Shown: positions 46,164-54,950 of the stretch, piece after piece
Position numbering within the stretch: position 1 is the stretch's first letter
Layout: each line of letters begins with the position of its first letter
Assembly (NCBI GenBank): GCA_002344345.1
Contig: DDTL01000115.1
Coordinates: 11,251-75,250, forward strand
Source: Saprospiraceae bacterium UBA2365
Lineage (GTDB): Bacteria > Bacteroidota > Bacteroidia > Chitinophagales > Saprospiraceae
DNA length: 64,000 nucleotides
Direction of reading: 5' to 3'
The notes under the pieces: generated by a model
The model's database searches: none
Told to the model about the DNA's origin: nothing
What the model saw: only the letters and a program-made list of their open reading frames with translations
Translations under genes and position numbers: made by a program

Positions 46164-46508
46164 ATGGAACAATGGGAATTAGATTTTTACTGGCTAAAAG
46201 TCCGCCACAAGATCAAAGATACTTTCAAGGCATCAGATCTACCTGAGCTGGATACCATCCTGTTTTTGATCGGGATCCAGGAATTGGGCAAACCGGGACA
46301 AAAATTTTCAAAGGAAGAAAAAATTGACCTGATCAAACTGGCAGTTGCCACTTTACTGAAAGATGATCTCTATTTTTCATTTACTGGAAAAAAGATGGAT
46401 GGATGGCCGGAGTTTGAACAATTGAAGGATTTTGATATGACTCAAAAAGAAGGAGAACAACTGATAAAGACCAGGATCATTCATTATTTTGATGCATTAA
46501 ACGATTAA
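46164..46508 (+). CDS. Conserved hypothetical small acidic protein
   Basis: 114 residues, no signal peptide, largely helical and acidic (MEQWELDFYWLKVRHKIKDT, GKKMDGWPEFEQLKDFD). It has the character of a conserved Bacteroidota cytoplasmic protein but I cannot name a family. Starts 22 bp before the cyclophilin pair and may be transcribed with it. Confidence 0.6.
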   Translation: MEQWELDFYWLKVRHKIKDTFKASDLPELDTILFLIGIQELGKPGQKFSKEEKIDLIKLAVATLLKDDLYFSFTGKKMDGWPEFEQLKDFDMTQKEGEQLIKTRIIHYFDALND

Positions 46509-46529
46509 ATTCAACAGCTGGTTTTAATT

Positions 46530-47183
46530 ATGCAAAAAAATCTATTCAAACTGATTTTTCTTTTAAGTCTGCTTTTCTATACATCCTGTAAAGAACATAT
46601 TTTCAAGGTTGAAATTCAAACCGTACATGGCAATATGGTATTTGAATTATACAATTCCACTCCATTGCACAGAGACAGTTTTATTAAATTGATCGATTCA
46701 GGTTTTTATGATGAATTGTTATTCCACCGCGTTATACATGATTTCATGGTACAGGGAGGTGATCCTGATTCCAAAAATGCAGGGCCAGAGATAAGGCTTG
46801 GAAGCGGCGGACCGGGATATCTCATCCCGGCTGAAATTGGTGCACTGCATGTCCGTGGTGCATTGGCTGCAGCCAGGATAGGTGGAAAAGCGAATCCCGA
46901 CAAATTTTCTTCCGGTTCACAGTTTTATATCGTTCAGGGTTTGAAAAAACTCAATGAATTGGATCTGGAAGAAGCTGTCAGACAACACAACCGAAGTTAT
47001 ACAGAAGACGAGAAAAGAATATATCTTGAACAAGGCGGTTATCCGGCTTTGGACAATGAATACACCGTTTTTGGCAAACTGGTGCAAGGTTTTGATGTCC
47101 TCGATAAAATAGCTACGGTAGAAACTGATTCCGATGACAGACCATTGCAAAACCTACCAATGAAGGTCAGGGTGATCAGGTAA
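46530..47183 (+). CDS. Cyclophilin-type peptidyl-prolyl isomerase lipoprotein
   Basis: 217 residues. Lipobox FYTSC (about residue 20). Cyclophilin fold with the catalytic Arg in ELLFHRVIHDFMVQGGDP, then HVRGALAAAR, GSQFYIVQG and LDNEYTVFGKLVQGFDVLDK. A ~35-residue insertion (LEEAVRQHNRSYTEDEKRIY) between the last strands is typical of Bacteroidota paralogues. Catalyses proline cis-trans isomerisation in the envelope, assisting folding of exported proteins. Two bases from a second, related gene. Confidence 0.9.
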   Translation: MQKNLFKLIFLLSLLFYTSCKEHIFKVEIQTVHGNMVFELYNSTPLHRDSFIKLIDSGFYDELLFHRVIHDFMVQGGDPDSKNAGPEIRLGSGGPGYLIPAEIGALHVRGALAAARIGGKANPDKFSSGSQFYIVQGLKKLNELDLEEAVRQHNRSYTEDEKRIYLEQGGYPALDNEYTVFGKLVQGFDVLDKIATVETDSDDRPLQNLPMKVRVIR

Positions 47184-47227
47184 TTATGCAAATAGTTGAT
47201 AAAGAATTAATTAAAGCAATCCAATTG

Positions 47228-48127
47228 ATGAAGCAAAATTTTTCCGGCTTATTGATTTTACTTTCAGGTATTACTTTTTTCGGTTCCTGCAGCAAACCAA
47301 TTGCACATTTTATCATAGAACCAGAAGAGGAGGTGATCGCTTCTTCTGTGCTGAAATTTAAAAATACTTCCAAAAACGCCGAAAAATACTCCTGGGAATT
47401 TGGAGACGGAACCATATCAGAATCTCCTGATCCTGAGCATCAATATTTTCATTCCGGACATTACGAAATCAGATTGATCGCTTCCAAAGGCGGGCAGTCT
47501 TCGGTTCACAGGCAACAAATCACCGTTCATGCACCCAAAACCTGCCACGTCCTGATCAAAACCAATCTGGGCGATATGATCGTGGAATTGTTTGACAATA
47601 CACCTTTACATCGTGACAATTTTATCCATCTGGTTGAACAAGGTTTCTATAATGATCTGCTGTTTCATCGTGTGGTGGAAGGCTTTGTGATCCAGGGTGG
47701 AGATCCTTCCTCCCGTAATGCACCATTGACAAAAAAAATAATAACCAATGGCAATGAACATAAGATCGAAGCTGAATTCAATCCTGAAAACATTCATCTG
47801 AAAGGCGCCTTGGCAGCTGCAAGAATGGGAGATCAGGTCAATCCTGAAAAAAAATCATCCGGACACCAATTCTATCTGGTTCACGGAAGTAAAGTCCTGC
47901 CAGAGACATTGGATCATGCAGAACATTCTAAAAATTTCAGATATTCCTCTGCCCAGAAAAACACATATTTTTCATTTGGAGGAAGTCCTCAGCTTGATAT
48001 GGAATACACCGTTTTTGGAAGGATCATCCACGGATTGGATGTATTGGACGCCATCGCCCGAACCAAAACCAATGCAGAAGATCGTCCGCTTGAGAATGTC
48101 TGGATGAAGCTTTCAGTGATCAATTGA
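47228..48127 (+). CDS. PKD-cyclophilin fusion lipoprotein
   Basis: 299 residues from ATG 47228 (MKQNFSGLLILLSGITF), which gives a standard lipoprotein signal (lipobox FGSC); ATG 47186, only 2 bp after the preceding stop, is the alternative and adds 14 polar residues. A PKD domain (YSWEFGDGTISESPDPEHQY, about residues 25-105) precedes a cyclophilin domain: LLFHRVVEGFVIQGGDP with the catalytic Arg, HLKGALAAARMG, GHQFYLVHG, LDMEYTVFGRIIHGLDVLDA. PKD domains bind proteins or sugars, so it may position the isomerase. Tandem paralogue of the upstream gene. Confidence 0.9.
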   Translation: MKQNFSGLLILLSGITFFGSCSKPIAHFIIEPEEEVIASSVLKFKNTSKNAEKYSWEFGDGTISESPDPEHQYFHSGHYEIRLIASKGGQSSVHRQQITVHAPKTCHVLIKTNLGDMIVELFDNTPLHRDNFIHLVEQGFYNDLLFHRVVEGFVIQGGDPSSRNAPLTKKIITNGNEHKIEAEFNPENIHLKGALAAARMGDQVNPEKKSSGHQFYLVHGSKVLPETLDHAEHSKNFRYSSAQKNTYFSFGGSPQLDMEYTVFGRIIHGLDVLDAIARTKTNAEDRPLENVWMKLSVIN

Positions 48128-48151
48128 CTTTAATTTCATAACATTGTTGTC

Positions 48152-49813
48152 TTAGACTTCTCTTTTTAACTGTTTGAAATGGTTGATCAACCCGTTTGTA
48201 GAGGAATCATGGCTTGAGACGATGTCATCGGTATATAACTCAGGCAAAATTTTATTTGCCAGTTGTTTCCCCAATTCCACGCCCCATTGGTCAAAACTGA
48301 AAATATTCCAGATCACACCCTGAGAAAAAATCTTATGTTCATACATGGCGATGAGTGAACCCAGTGTCTGAGGATCGATTCGATGTACCAAAATGGAATT
48401 GCTGGGTTTATTGCCTGAAAAGACCTTATGCGGCAAAAGCTGTTGGATTTCACCTTCTGTTTTGCCTTGATTCTGAAGTTCTTCTCTCACAGTTTCCATT
48501 GTTTTTCCATGCATCAGAGCCTCTGTTTGAGCAAAGAAATTTGACATGAGCAAGGTGTGGTGTTCTCCAACAGGATTGTGACTGAATACAGGTGCAATAA
48601 AATCACAAGGGATCATTTTAGTTCCCTGGTGGATCAGTTGGTAAAAAGCGTGCTGACCGTTAGTCCCGGGTTCGCCCCAGATGACAGGCCCGGTCTGGTA
48701 GTCCACCTGCAGACCATTCCTGTCTATAGACTTACCATTGCTCTCCATATTTGCCTGCTGAAAATAAGCAGCAAACCTGTGAAGGTATTGATCATAAGGC
48801 AAAATAGCTTCTGTTGCAGCTTCGTAAAAATTATTATACCACACACCGAGCAAAGCCAGGATGACCGGAATATTTTTCTCAAATGGAGTATACCTGAAAT
48901 GCTCATCCATCAGGTGCATTCCTTTGAGCAAGTCAAGGAAATGATCATATCCGATGGTACAAACAATGGATAAACCGATCGCAGAGGAGAGCGAATACCG
49001 GCCACCCACCCAATCCCAGAATCCGAACATATTCTCTGTATCGATACCAAATGCTTCCACAGCAGATGCATTCGTTGACACGGCTACAAAGTGGTGTCTG
49101 ATGTGATTGCCATCGAGGGCGTGATTCAGAAACCAGTTTCGAGCAGTATGGGCATTGGCCATGGTCTCCTGTGTTGTGAAAGTTTTGGAAGCGATGATGA
49201 ACAAAGTCGTCTCCGGATGTACCTGTTTCAAAGTTTCTGTAATATGGGTTCCATCGACATTTGAAACGAAATGAGCTTTGATGCCAGGTTTCCAGTATGG
49301 TCTGAGCGCTTCTGTTACCATCACGGGTCCAAGGTCTGAACCGCCGATCCCGATATTAATGATATCAGTTATTTTTCTACCTGTAAAACCCGTCCATTCT
49401 CCATTTTCGAGTTTTTCAGCAAAATTTTTCATTTGGTCCAGCACCCTTCTAACCTCAGGCATCACATCCCTGCCATTCACATAGACAGGCTTATTGGATT
49501 GATTTCGAAGAGCGGTATGAAGGACTGCCCTGTTTTCTGTTTCGTTGATCAATTCAGCATCAAACATCGCCTGAATAGCGTGATCCAGTTGCGTTTCTTT
49601 TGCCAGTTTCAACAAACGTTCCATCGTCAGATCATCCACCAGATTCTTAGAATAATCAACTAAAATACCGGGGAATAAGATAGAATATTTTGAAAATCTT
49701 TCAGGATCCTGAGCAAAGAGATCTTTCATATTGACATCGGCCATTTTGGAATAATGCTTTTGTAATCCGAGCCATGCAGATGTCTGCGTTGGGTTTATTT
49801 TAGGAAATGTCAT
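48152..49813 (-). CDS. pgi: Glucose-6-phosphate isomerase
   Basis: 553 residues from ATG 49813 (MTFPKINPTQTSAW); the frame opens 24 codons earlier with sequence unlike the family. Interconverts glucose-6-phosphate and fructose-6-phosphate. Signatures: INIGIGGSDLGPVMVTEAL, FGFWDWVGGRYSLSSAIGLS, GEPGTNGQHAFYQLIHQG, FSFDQWGVELGK, and the catalytic Lys/His region SSHDSSTNGLINHFK at the end. Full length (~550 in the E. coli-type family). Minus-strand TACATTTG at 49835-49828 is a likely -7 box. Convergent with the cyclophilin pair (24-bp gap). Confidence 0.97.
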   Translation of the reverse strand: MTFPKINPTQTSAWLGLQKHYSKMADVNMKDLFAQDPERFSKYSILFPGILVDYSKNLVDDLTMERLLKLAKETQLDHAIQAMFDAELINETENRAVLHTALRNQSNKPVYVNGRDVMPEVRRVLDQMKNFAEKLENGEWTGFTGRKITDIINIGIGGSDLGPVMVTEALRPYWKPGIKAHFVSNVDGTHITETLKQVHPETTLFIIASKTFTTQETMANAHTARNWFLNHALDGNHIRHHFVAVSTNASAVEAFGIDTENMFGFWDWVGGRYSLSSAIGLSIVCTIGYDHFLDLLKGMHLMDEHFRYTPFEKNIPVILALLGVWYNNFYEAATEAILPYDQYLHRFAAYFQQANMESNGKSIDRNGLQVDYQTGPVIWGEPGTNGQHAFYQLIHQGTKMIPCDFIAPVFSHNPVGEHHTLLMSNFFAQTEALMHGKTMETVREELQNQGKTEGEIQQLLPHKVFSGNKPSNSILVHRIDPQTLGSLIAMYEHKIFSQGVIWNIFSFDQWGVELGKQLANKILPELYTDDIVSSHDSSTNGLINHFKQLKREV

Positions 49814-49906
49814 GTTCAAATTTTTTGCAAATGTAAGTTTAAATCCAATGAATGCATAGTGCCTGCAATCAATATTAGCAGGCAATATTTAAAATTAAGG
49901 CAAATT

Positions 49907-50857
49907 TTATGTGTTGATCAGCGGTCCGTGAAGGTAGTTGAATCCTGCAATTCCCTGCGAACCACCACCATGAATACATATGATGGTTTTGCCGTTGCCG
50001 AAATAATTATTTTTAAGCAGATCCGTCAGTGCAAAAAAAAGTTTTCCTGTGTAAACAGGGTCAACAGGCATTCCGTACCGCAAGCTGAAATCATTGACAA
50101 AACGGATCAGTGTGGCGTTAAATTTGGCAAAGCCGCCAAAATGATAATCTTCCATAATAGTGATTCTGTCCAGATTGGGTAAAAACCCGGGTTGTCCCAT
50201 CACATCCATAAAGGTTTTTTCCCAGTTGACCCCTTTCAGAACCGGTATACCTGTTAAATGTGTATTTTCTGGCAGTGCCTGCATCACTCCGCAAAATGTG
50301 CCTGCAGTACCGATATCCATCACGATATGGTCAGGGTTGAAGCCCAATTGATCCCTGAGCTCTGTTACGATTTCCGCAGCACCTTTCACGGCCAGAGTAT
50401 TCGAACCGCCATCGGGCACAAAATAAGCATCAGGATGAAGTTTCTTTAGGTCAGAGACCAGGCCTGACTCCTTTTTTGACCTGTAGGTTTCCCTGTCAAT
50501 GAATTGCATCCGGACTCCATTTCTATGGATGGTGTGCAAAGTTGGGTTGGAAGCATCATATCCGTCTCCGCGGATGTAAAAGGTCATGGGGATTTCAGCT
50601 CTTGGAGATAAAAATGACAACGTGTATAATAAATTTGAAAATGCTCCTCCAAACGCAATGATCTCAGAATGATTTCCCCTGAGGAATTCCTGATAATTGT
50701 ATTTGATCTTCCGGTATTTATTGCCGGAAAAAAAGTGGTGTATCAGGTCATCTCTTTTAATAAAGACCGCATTGGATCCCGGGAAAAAATCGTCAGCCGG
50801 CATGGGTTGCAAAGGGCTTGGAAGCCAGAGATTGAAAATTGACTCTAAAGGTTTCAT
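49907..50857 (-). CDS. PLP-dependent ACC deaminase/D-cysteine desulfhydrase family enzyme
   Basis: 316 residues. Tryptophan-synthase-beta-like fold; PLP Lys is Lys47 in HFFSGNKYRKIKYN. Other family segments: IIAFGGAFSNLLYTLSFL, FVPDGGSNTLAVKGAAEIV (phosphate-binding region), VMDIGTAGTFCGVMQAL and ICIHGGGSQGIAGFNYL. Members deaminate 1-aminocyclopropane-1-carboxylate or release sulphide from D-cysteine; the exact substrate cannot be told from sequence. Cytoplasmic, monocistronic, slightly short of the ~330-residue norm. Confidence 0.85.
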   Translation of the reverse strand: MKPLESIFNLWLPSPLQPMPADDFFPGSNAVFIKRDDLIHHFFSGNKYRKIKYNYQEFLRGNHSEIIAFGGAFSNLLYTLSFLSPRAEIPMTFYIRGDGYDASNPTLHTIHRNGVRMQFIDRETYRSKKESGLVSDLKKLHPDAYFVPDGGSNTLAVKGAAEIVTELRDQLGFNPDHIVMDIGTAGTFCGVMQALPENTHLTGIPVLKGVNWEKTFMDVMGQPGFLPNLDRITIMEDYHFGGFAKFNATLIRFVNDFSLRYGMPVDPVYTGKLFFALTDLLKNNYFGNGKTIICIHGGGSQGIAGFNYLHGPLINT

Positions 50858-51001
50858 TCAAATTAACTTATCTCCGGGATCAAAACAAAATAAAGTGTAC
50901 CAAAATTGAAATCCCGGTAAATCGGTCTCAAAATTAAACAATCAACCTATGTTTTAGTGTCCGGTTTTGAAAAACATCAGTAAAGAATCAAATAAAAACT
51001 A

Positions 51002-51046
51002 AAAACTGCTCATCCAGCATAAAAAACAGCCAAAATGAGCAGTTTT
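51002..51046. terminator. Hairpin with T/A flanks, likely bidirectional terminator
   Basis: AAAACTGCTCAT (51002-51013) pairs with ATGAGCAGTTTT (51035-51046), a perfect 12-bp stem with a 21-base loop. Lies downstream of the minus-strand OMP gene at 51271 and next to the inverted-repeat element at 51078. Confidence 0.5.
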
Positions 51047-51077
51047 CAAAAAATAAAACCTTAAATACGAGTTGTAA

Positions 51078-51263
51078 TTAGTCTTTGCAGGAAAACGCCA
51101 AATACTGCGTTATGCTTGTTTTTGAAACAGTCATTTACAATTAGTAAACTCCTTGTTTTCAAAAACTCTTGCCTGTGCGATACTCGCAGAAAGGTCGCAA
51201 GCCTTGTCCTTGACGTTTTCTTATCAAAGATGAAAAAAACATGGGTTTTCTTGCAGACACTAA
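51078..51263. repeat. 186-bp element with terminal inverted repeats
   Basis: Ends TTAGTCTTTGCAGGAAAACGC (first 20: TTAGTCTTTGCAGGAAAACG) and GGGTTTTCTTGCAGACACTAA reversed match at 17 of 21 positions. A second internal pair, GCTTGTTTTTGAAACA (51114) and TGTTTTCAAAAACTCTTGC (51153), makes the whole a long imperfect hairpin. No coding capacity. Confidence 0.55.
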
Positions 51264-51270
51264 GTATGGT

Positions 51271-51831
51271 TTATTTGCCCCAGGACCAGCCGAATTTAAG
51301 TCTGATGGCGGCATAGGGACCGGAAAAATCGTTTGATTCGAGCCATGTATTTTCAGGTGTAACGATGTGTCTGTAGCCAACTTCTCCTCCCAGCCTGAAC
51401 CATCTGAACACATTGAACTCTGCACCAACGGATGCAAGGCTGGTGGTGGTTTTTAAAGGTACATGGCCATCAGTTTCCAATCTGGCTCTTCCTATACTGA
51501 AACCAATGGTGGGGTGAATGACTTTAAAACCATCATGAGAATAACCCACAAACAAGGATTTCGCAGTGATATCCACTTCTCCCAGTGAATTTGTTTCGGT
51601 GTGCCAATCCATGTTCTCGCCTCCAACCAGATAATCCTTATTGAATTCAAGTGCAAAGATCTCACCAACGGCATCCGGATTTTTTGTTACAATATGAGGT
51701 GTGCTAAAACTGGAAGAAAACCAAACACCAGTCAGTTTCAAACTGGGATTGCTCAAAAATGTTTCATCTCTCTGACCAAATACTGAAAATATAGTAGTGA
51801 AGGCAATCAGTGTTAAAAATATTTTTCTCAT
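51271..51831 (-). CDS. Small outer-membrane beta-barrel-like protein
   Basis: 186 residues with a signal peptide (MRKIFLTLIAFTTIFSVFGQ, residues 1-20). The mature part has alternating strands, e.g. LKLTGVWFSSSFS, LFVGYSHDGFKVIHPTIGFS, FRLGGEVGYRHIV, and ends with an aromatic-rich strand (AAIRLKFGWSWGK), the usual mark of an outer-membrane barrel. No family named; function unknown. The 3' end is next to a terminal-inverted-repeat element, but the terminal strand appears intact. Confidence 0.65.
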   Translation of the reverse strand: MRKIFLTLIAFTTIFSVFGQRDETFLSNPSLKLTGVWFSSSFSTPHIVTKNPDAVGEIFALEFNKDYLVGGENMDWHTETNSLGEVDITAKSLFVGYSHDGFKVIHPTIGFSIGRARLETDGHVPLKTTTSLASVGAEFNVFRWFRLGGEVGYRHIVTPENTWLESNDFSGPYAAIRLKFGWSWGK

Positions 51832-52036
51832 GGTTATACGTTTGTAATTAACAATATGCCTTAGACGACCATTTCACAGAAAGGTTTCAGTCTGAATGTT
51901 TTTTAAGGAAATTTTAAGATTTTGAACAGTAAAGATAAATTGAACCAATGATGCTGGTTGATATCAAAATGGGCTGATGATCAGCGAGATATGTGAGTAT
52001 TTATTAATATAAGATGATTTATTTTTTCAATTTTAT
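51832..52036. other. Intergenic region, nothing recognised
   Basis: About 200 bases between the small OMP gene start and a diverged family 2 repeat. No -7 box match found. Confidence 0.35.
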
Positions 52037-52197
52037 TGGCTGGTGGTTTTTTAGTCTTCAGTCTTTTAGCTTATCAAGTAAATAATAGCCATAGCTTCAA
52101 TTTCACCCCAAATCATCTGTCTTTTAAGCATTGTCCGCACTCAAATATAGCTGACTAAAAGACCGGTCAGCCAATCTGCTAAATAAATTTTGTTAAG
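52037..52197 (-). repeat. Diverged family 2 repeat
   Basis: Reverse-complement reading has the family's order: TTTAGCAGATTGGCTGACC, TTTTAGTCAGCTA, AAAAGACAGATGATTTG, then GATAAGCTAAAAGACT. Similarity to 11637-11815 is evident only in motif order, so this copy is uncertain. Confidence 0.4.
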
Positions 52198-52207
52198 AAC
52201 AATAATT

Positions 52208-54931
52208 TCAGAAAATTCCCCCGCCGATCGAATTTTGCAATGGAGTCTGACCGTGGTTATATTGGATAAAACTCAAATCCGAGGAGTTTACACCAATAAA
52301 AAAGGAATAGTGTCCGGCTCTGGGACGCCAGCTGAAGTTCATTGTCCAGCAATGCAAATCCCTTTCAAAACCGATATCAGGATAGGTCAGTTCGTTGGCT
52401 TTAATATCGTATCCGATGTGGCCTATTGTCAGGTTCCATTTTTTACTCAGCTTGATATTTCCCTGGGTACTGAGTACATGGCGACTGATGAGAAATGTAT
52501 CGCGGTTATCTCTGTTGATCTCCCAACTGATACCAAGATCGTAATTGATGCGAAAGGACTTAAGTAAATCCCATGTGCCTGTGCCTGCGCTTTTGTCGTC
52601 ATCTTTACCATCTTTCTCCTTTTTCCCCGAGAACAGATCGATGATCTCCACTATGCCCATTCCAGTGGTGATCGTCAGTGAAGATCTTTCGTGACGGAAA
52701 GGTAGCTTACGCTCGTCCCAAACTAAAGTATTGATCCGTTTATTGTTTTCCTTCATGTAAGGATCAAGGGTTCCATAGTATCGCAACTGGATCAGGTTGT
52801 TGAAAAGACTGGTACTTGCGGACATATTGATCGTAGAGAACTTCAGACTGTCGGCAGCAAAATTATAATTACCTGTTATGTTAAAGGATTGAAGAAGAGT
52901 CATTTTTTTGAGGGTCGAATCCTTCCTCGAAAAATACTTGCCTTCCACATTGTTACCAATTGAATAGGTCAGCGCCATTTGTTTGTCAGAACCGCTGCCC
53001 TGACCAAAAGGTCCGTTGATGAATACATTGAATCGCTGGATATCTTCATATTCTTCTCTGAAATCTCTGTCGATCTCTACTTCATATAAGTCTCTGGTAT
53101 CTGGTGAATAACTAAAGCCGACATTATAACTCACCACATGTCTGATTCCCCGCAACCATCCTTTATTAAACTGCAATTTTCCATATTGCTTGGTACTCAG
53201 ATTAAGTGAGGTATTGAATTGTCTGAATGGCTTGATGTTGTTGATGGTATCTATCAGAACCTGTCCATATAAGGTATCATATATGGTATTTCCATCGACA
53301 TCCAGGCCGATCGAATCCAGGATGACCGACTGATCGTGTTCAAACTGCCTGGATTTATAAAAGTATGTTTCCGAATAATTAACACTGGGCGACAGGGAAA
53401 AATATTTAAATACAGAATATGAAGCACTTGAAGAAGCGCTGTGTTTCATGCCCAGTTTTGCATTTTTGAATGTTTCTGCAGTAAAAAGTGACGTGTCGGT
53501 GGCTTCAAATACATTTTTGAGGTTGGCGTTGTAATTGATATTGATCTTTTCGAACCACTTTTCTGAACCTCTGGGTTTTTTTAGCTTAAAAGGATAATAA
53601 GTCCTCATGTTGAGCGTAGCTCTTGGAAATTCAACGGAAACTGCTCCGGATTGGTTATTCTGAGAATGAGAAAGACCTCCGTTGAATGAAAAAATGGTGT
53701 TTGGCATGTCATGGCTGAAGGTAAAGTTGGAGGTCGTAATATTGTTCAGCCTGGTTTGCGCATCCGTATTGAAAGTTTTGTCGTATCCATTCAAAGTAAG
53801 ACTGATGTTTCCCCCGATATTCATATAAGGGTGAGCTTTCCTATCCTGGTTATGTGCGAGGGAAAACTGAAATTTGTGATCGTTTTTCCTTTCCAGTTTT
53901 CCATTGACTTCAGTCCTTACGTTGGAATACGAAATTCTGAAATTGCCTGAATATTTATATCTTTTTTTATAATTGCTGGAGACGTTGAGGCCCCAGGTCC
54001 CACGTGTATAAATATTGCCTGTAACGGTCAGATCATAATAATCATTGATGGGAAAATAGTATCCCAGACCTTCCAGACCGTAACCAAGGCTTTCGTGAAA
54101 AGAATAATTTTTGGGTATGATCAGCCCGGATCGCTCTTCAGAAAACATCGGGTAAAATCCAAAGGGCAAGATGGCTGGCGTAGGAATGCCGGCGATTTCG
54201 AGGTGAGAAAAACCCAGAACTGCCAGTTTATTGGGTACAACTTTTAGTTTATTGGCCCGGATACCATAATGAGGTTCAGCACAATCGCAACCGGTGATCA
54301 TTCCATGCCGGGCATAGATGGTTTCAATATGATTCAAAGTATCAGCTTCCTTACTAATGTATTTGATGACTGAGCCATGAACGAACAATTCACCTTCTTT
54401 CTTGACCGCATCATAGATCATTCCTTTACTCGACTTAAAATTGAATCGCAATTTTCTGGCCGTGAAATTCTGGTCCCCATCTTCAAAATAAGGCAATTGT
54501 GTTTCTTTCCCGGATGCATCTATGGCAGGCATTGCCAATGCTTCACTGCTGTCAAAATCAAATACGATGTAACCAGCTTTCATATTCATGCTTTCCAGTC
54601 TGACAAAGGCTTCGCCATACAGATGAACTTTACTTCCTGATTTATCAAACCACATAGTGTCTGCAGCTCCCCAGTCGATGGCTTCTTCAATAGCGTCAGG
54701 TGAGATGTTCACATTCTTTTTGCCTCCGTGAGGCAACATCAATGTGTCAATTTCAATGGCCAGGGAATCAGAAAAAGTCCCTTGTTCCTGCAAGGGTGGA
54801 AAGATCCTTCTGCTGACAGAATCAGGTATTTGCCCAAAGCCATCAACAAAACACATTAAAAAAAATACTACTATGTAATAAATTAATTTCAAATTAGTGA
54901 TATAGTATAAAAAAATGTAATATATTTGCAT
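52208..54931 (-). CDS. lptD: LPS-assembly outer-membrane protein LptD
   Basis: 907 residues. LptD/OstA family: N-terminal beta-jellyroll (about 80-230: YGEAFVRLESMNMKAGYIVF, FTARKLRFNFKSSKGMIYDA, AEPHYGIRANKLKVVPNKLA) and a large C-terminal barrel (FGFYPMFSEERSGLIIPKNY, then ~25 strands to the end). It inserts lipopolysaccharide into the outer leaflet. The ATG at 54931 lies on the opposite side of the amidase's -7 box; a TTG at 54892 (LKLIYYIVVFFLMCFVDGFG) would begin directly with the signal peptide and may be the true start. Divergent from the amidase gene. Confidence 0.85.
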   Translation of the reverse strand: MQIYYIFLYYITNLKLIYYIVVFFLMCFVDGFGQIPDSVSRRIFPPLQEQGTFSDSLAIEIDTLMLPHGGKKNVNISPDAIEEAIDWGAADTMWFDKSGSKVHLYGEAFVRLESMNMKAGYIVFDFDSSEALAMPAIDASGKETQLPYFEDGDQNFTARKLRFNFKSSKGMIYDAVKKEGELFVHGSVIKYISKEADTLNHIETIYARHGMITGCDCAEPHYGIRANKLKVVPNKLAVLGFSHLEIAGIPTPAILPFGFYPMFSEERSGLIIPKNYSFHESLGYGLEGLGYYFPINDYYDLTVTGNIYTRGTWGLNVSSNYKKRYKYSGNFRISYSNVRTEVNGKLERKNDHKFQFSLAHNQDRKAHPYMNIGGNISLTLNGYDKTFNTDAQTRLNNITTSNFTFSHDMPNTIFSFNGGLSHSQNNQSGAVSVEFPRATLNMRTYYPFKLKKPRGSEKWFEKININYNANLKNVFEATDTSLFTAETFKNAKLGMKHSASSSASYSVFKYFSLSPSVNYSETYFYKSRQFEHDQSVILDSIGLDVDGNTIYDTLYGQVLIDTINNIKPFRQFNTSLNLSTKQYGKLQFNKGWLRGIRHVVSYNVGFSYSPDTRDLYEVEIDRDFREEYEDIQRFNVFINGPFGQGSGSDKQMALTYSIGNNVEGKYFSRKDSTLKKMTLLQSFNITGNYNFAADSLKFSTINMSASTSLFNNLIQLRYYGTLDPYMKENNKRINTLVWDERKLPFRHERSSLTITTGMGIVEIIDLFSGKKEKDGKDDDKSAGTGTWDLLKSFRINYDLGISWEINRDNRDTFLISRHVLSTQGNIKLSKKWNLTIGHIGYDIKANELTYPDIGFERDLHCWTMNFSWRPRAGHYSFFIGVNSSDLSFIQYNHGQTPLQNSIGGGIF
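54921..54928 (+). promoter_or_regulatory. Probable -7 box of the amidase gene
   Basis: TATATTTG 22 bp before the ATG at 54951. It falls within the first codons of the longest lptD frame, an argument for a later lptD start. Confidence 0.4.
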
Positions 54932-54950
54932 TCATAGAAAACTACGAGAT

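Noticed and set aside
49860..49884. Hairpin TGCCTGC/GCAGGCA as terminator for the PLP enzyme gene
   Set aside because: Stem of only 7 bp with no T-run on the minus strand; it may be chance.
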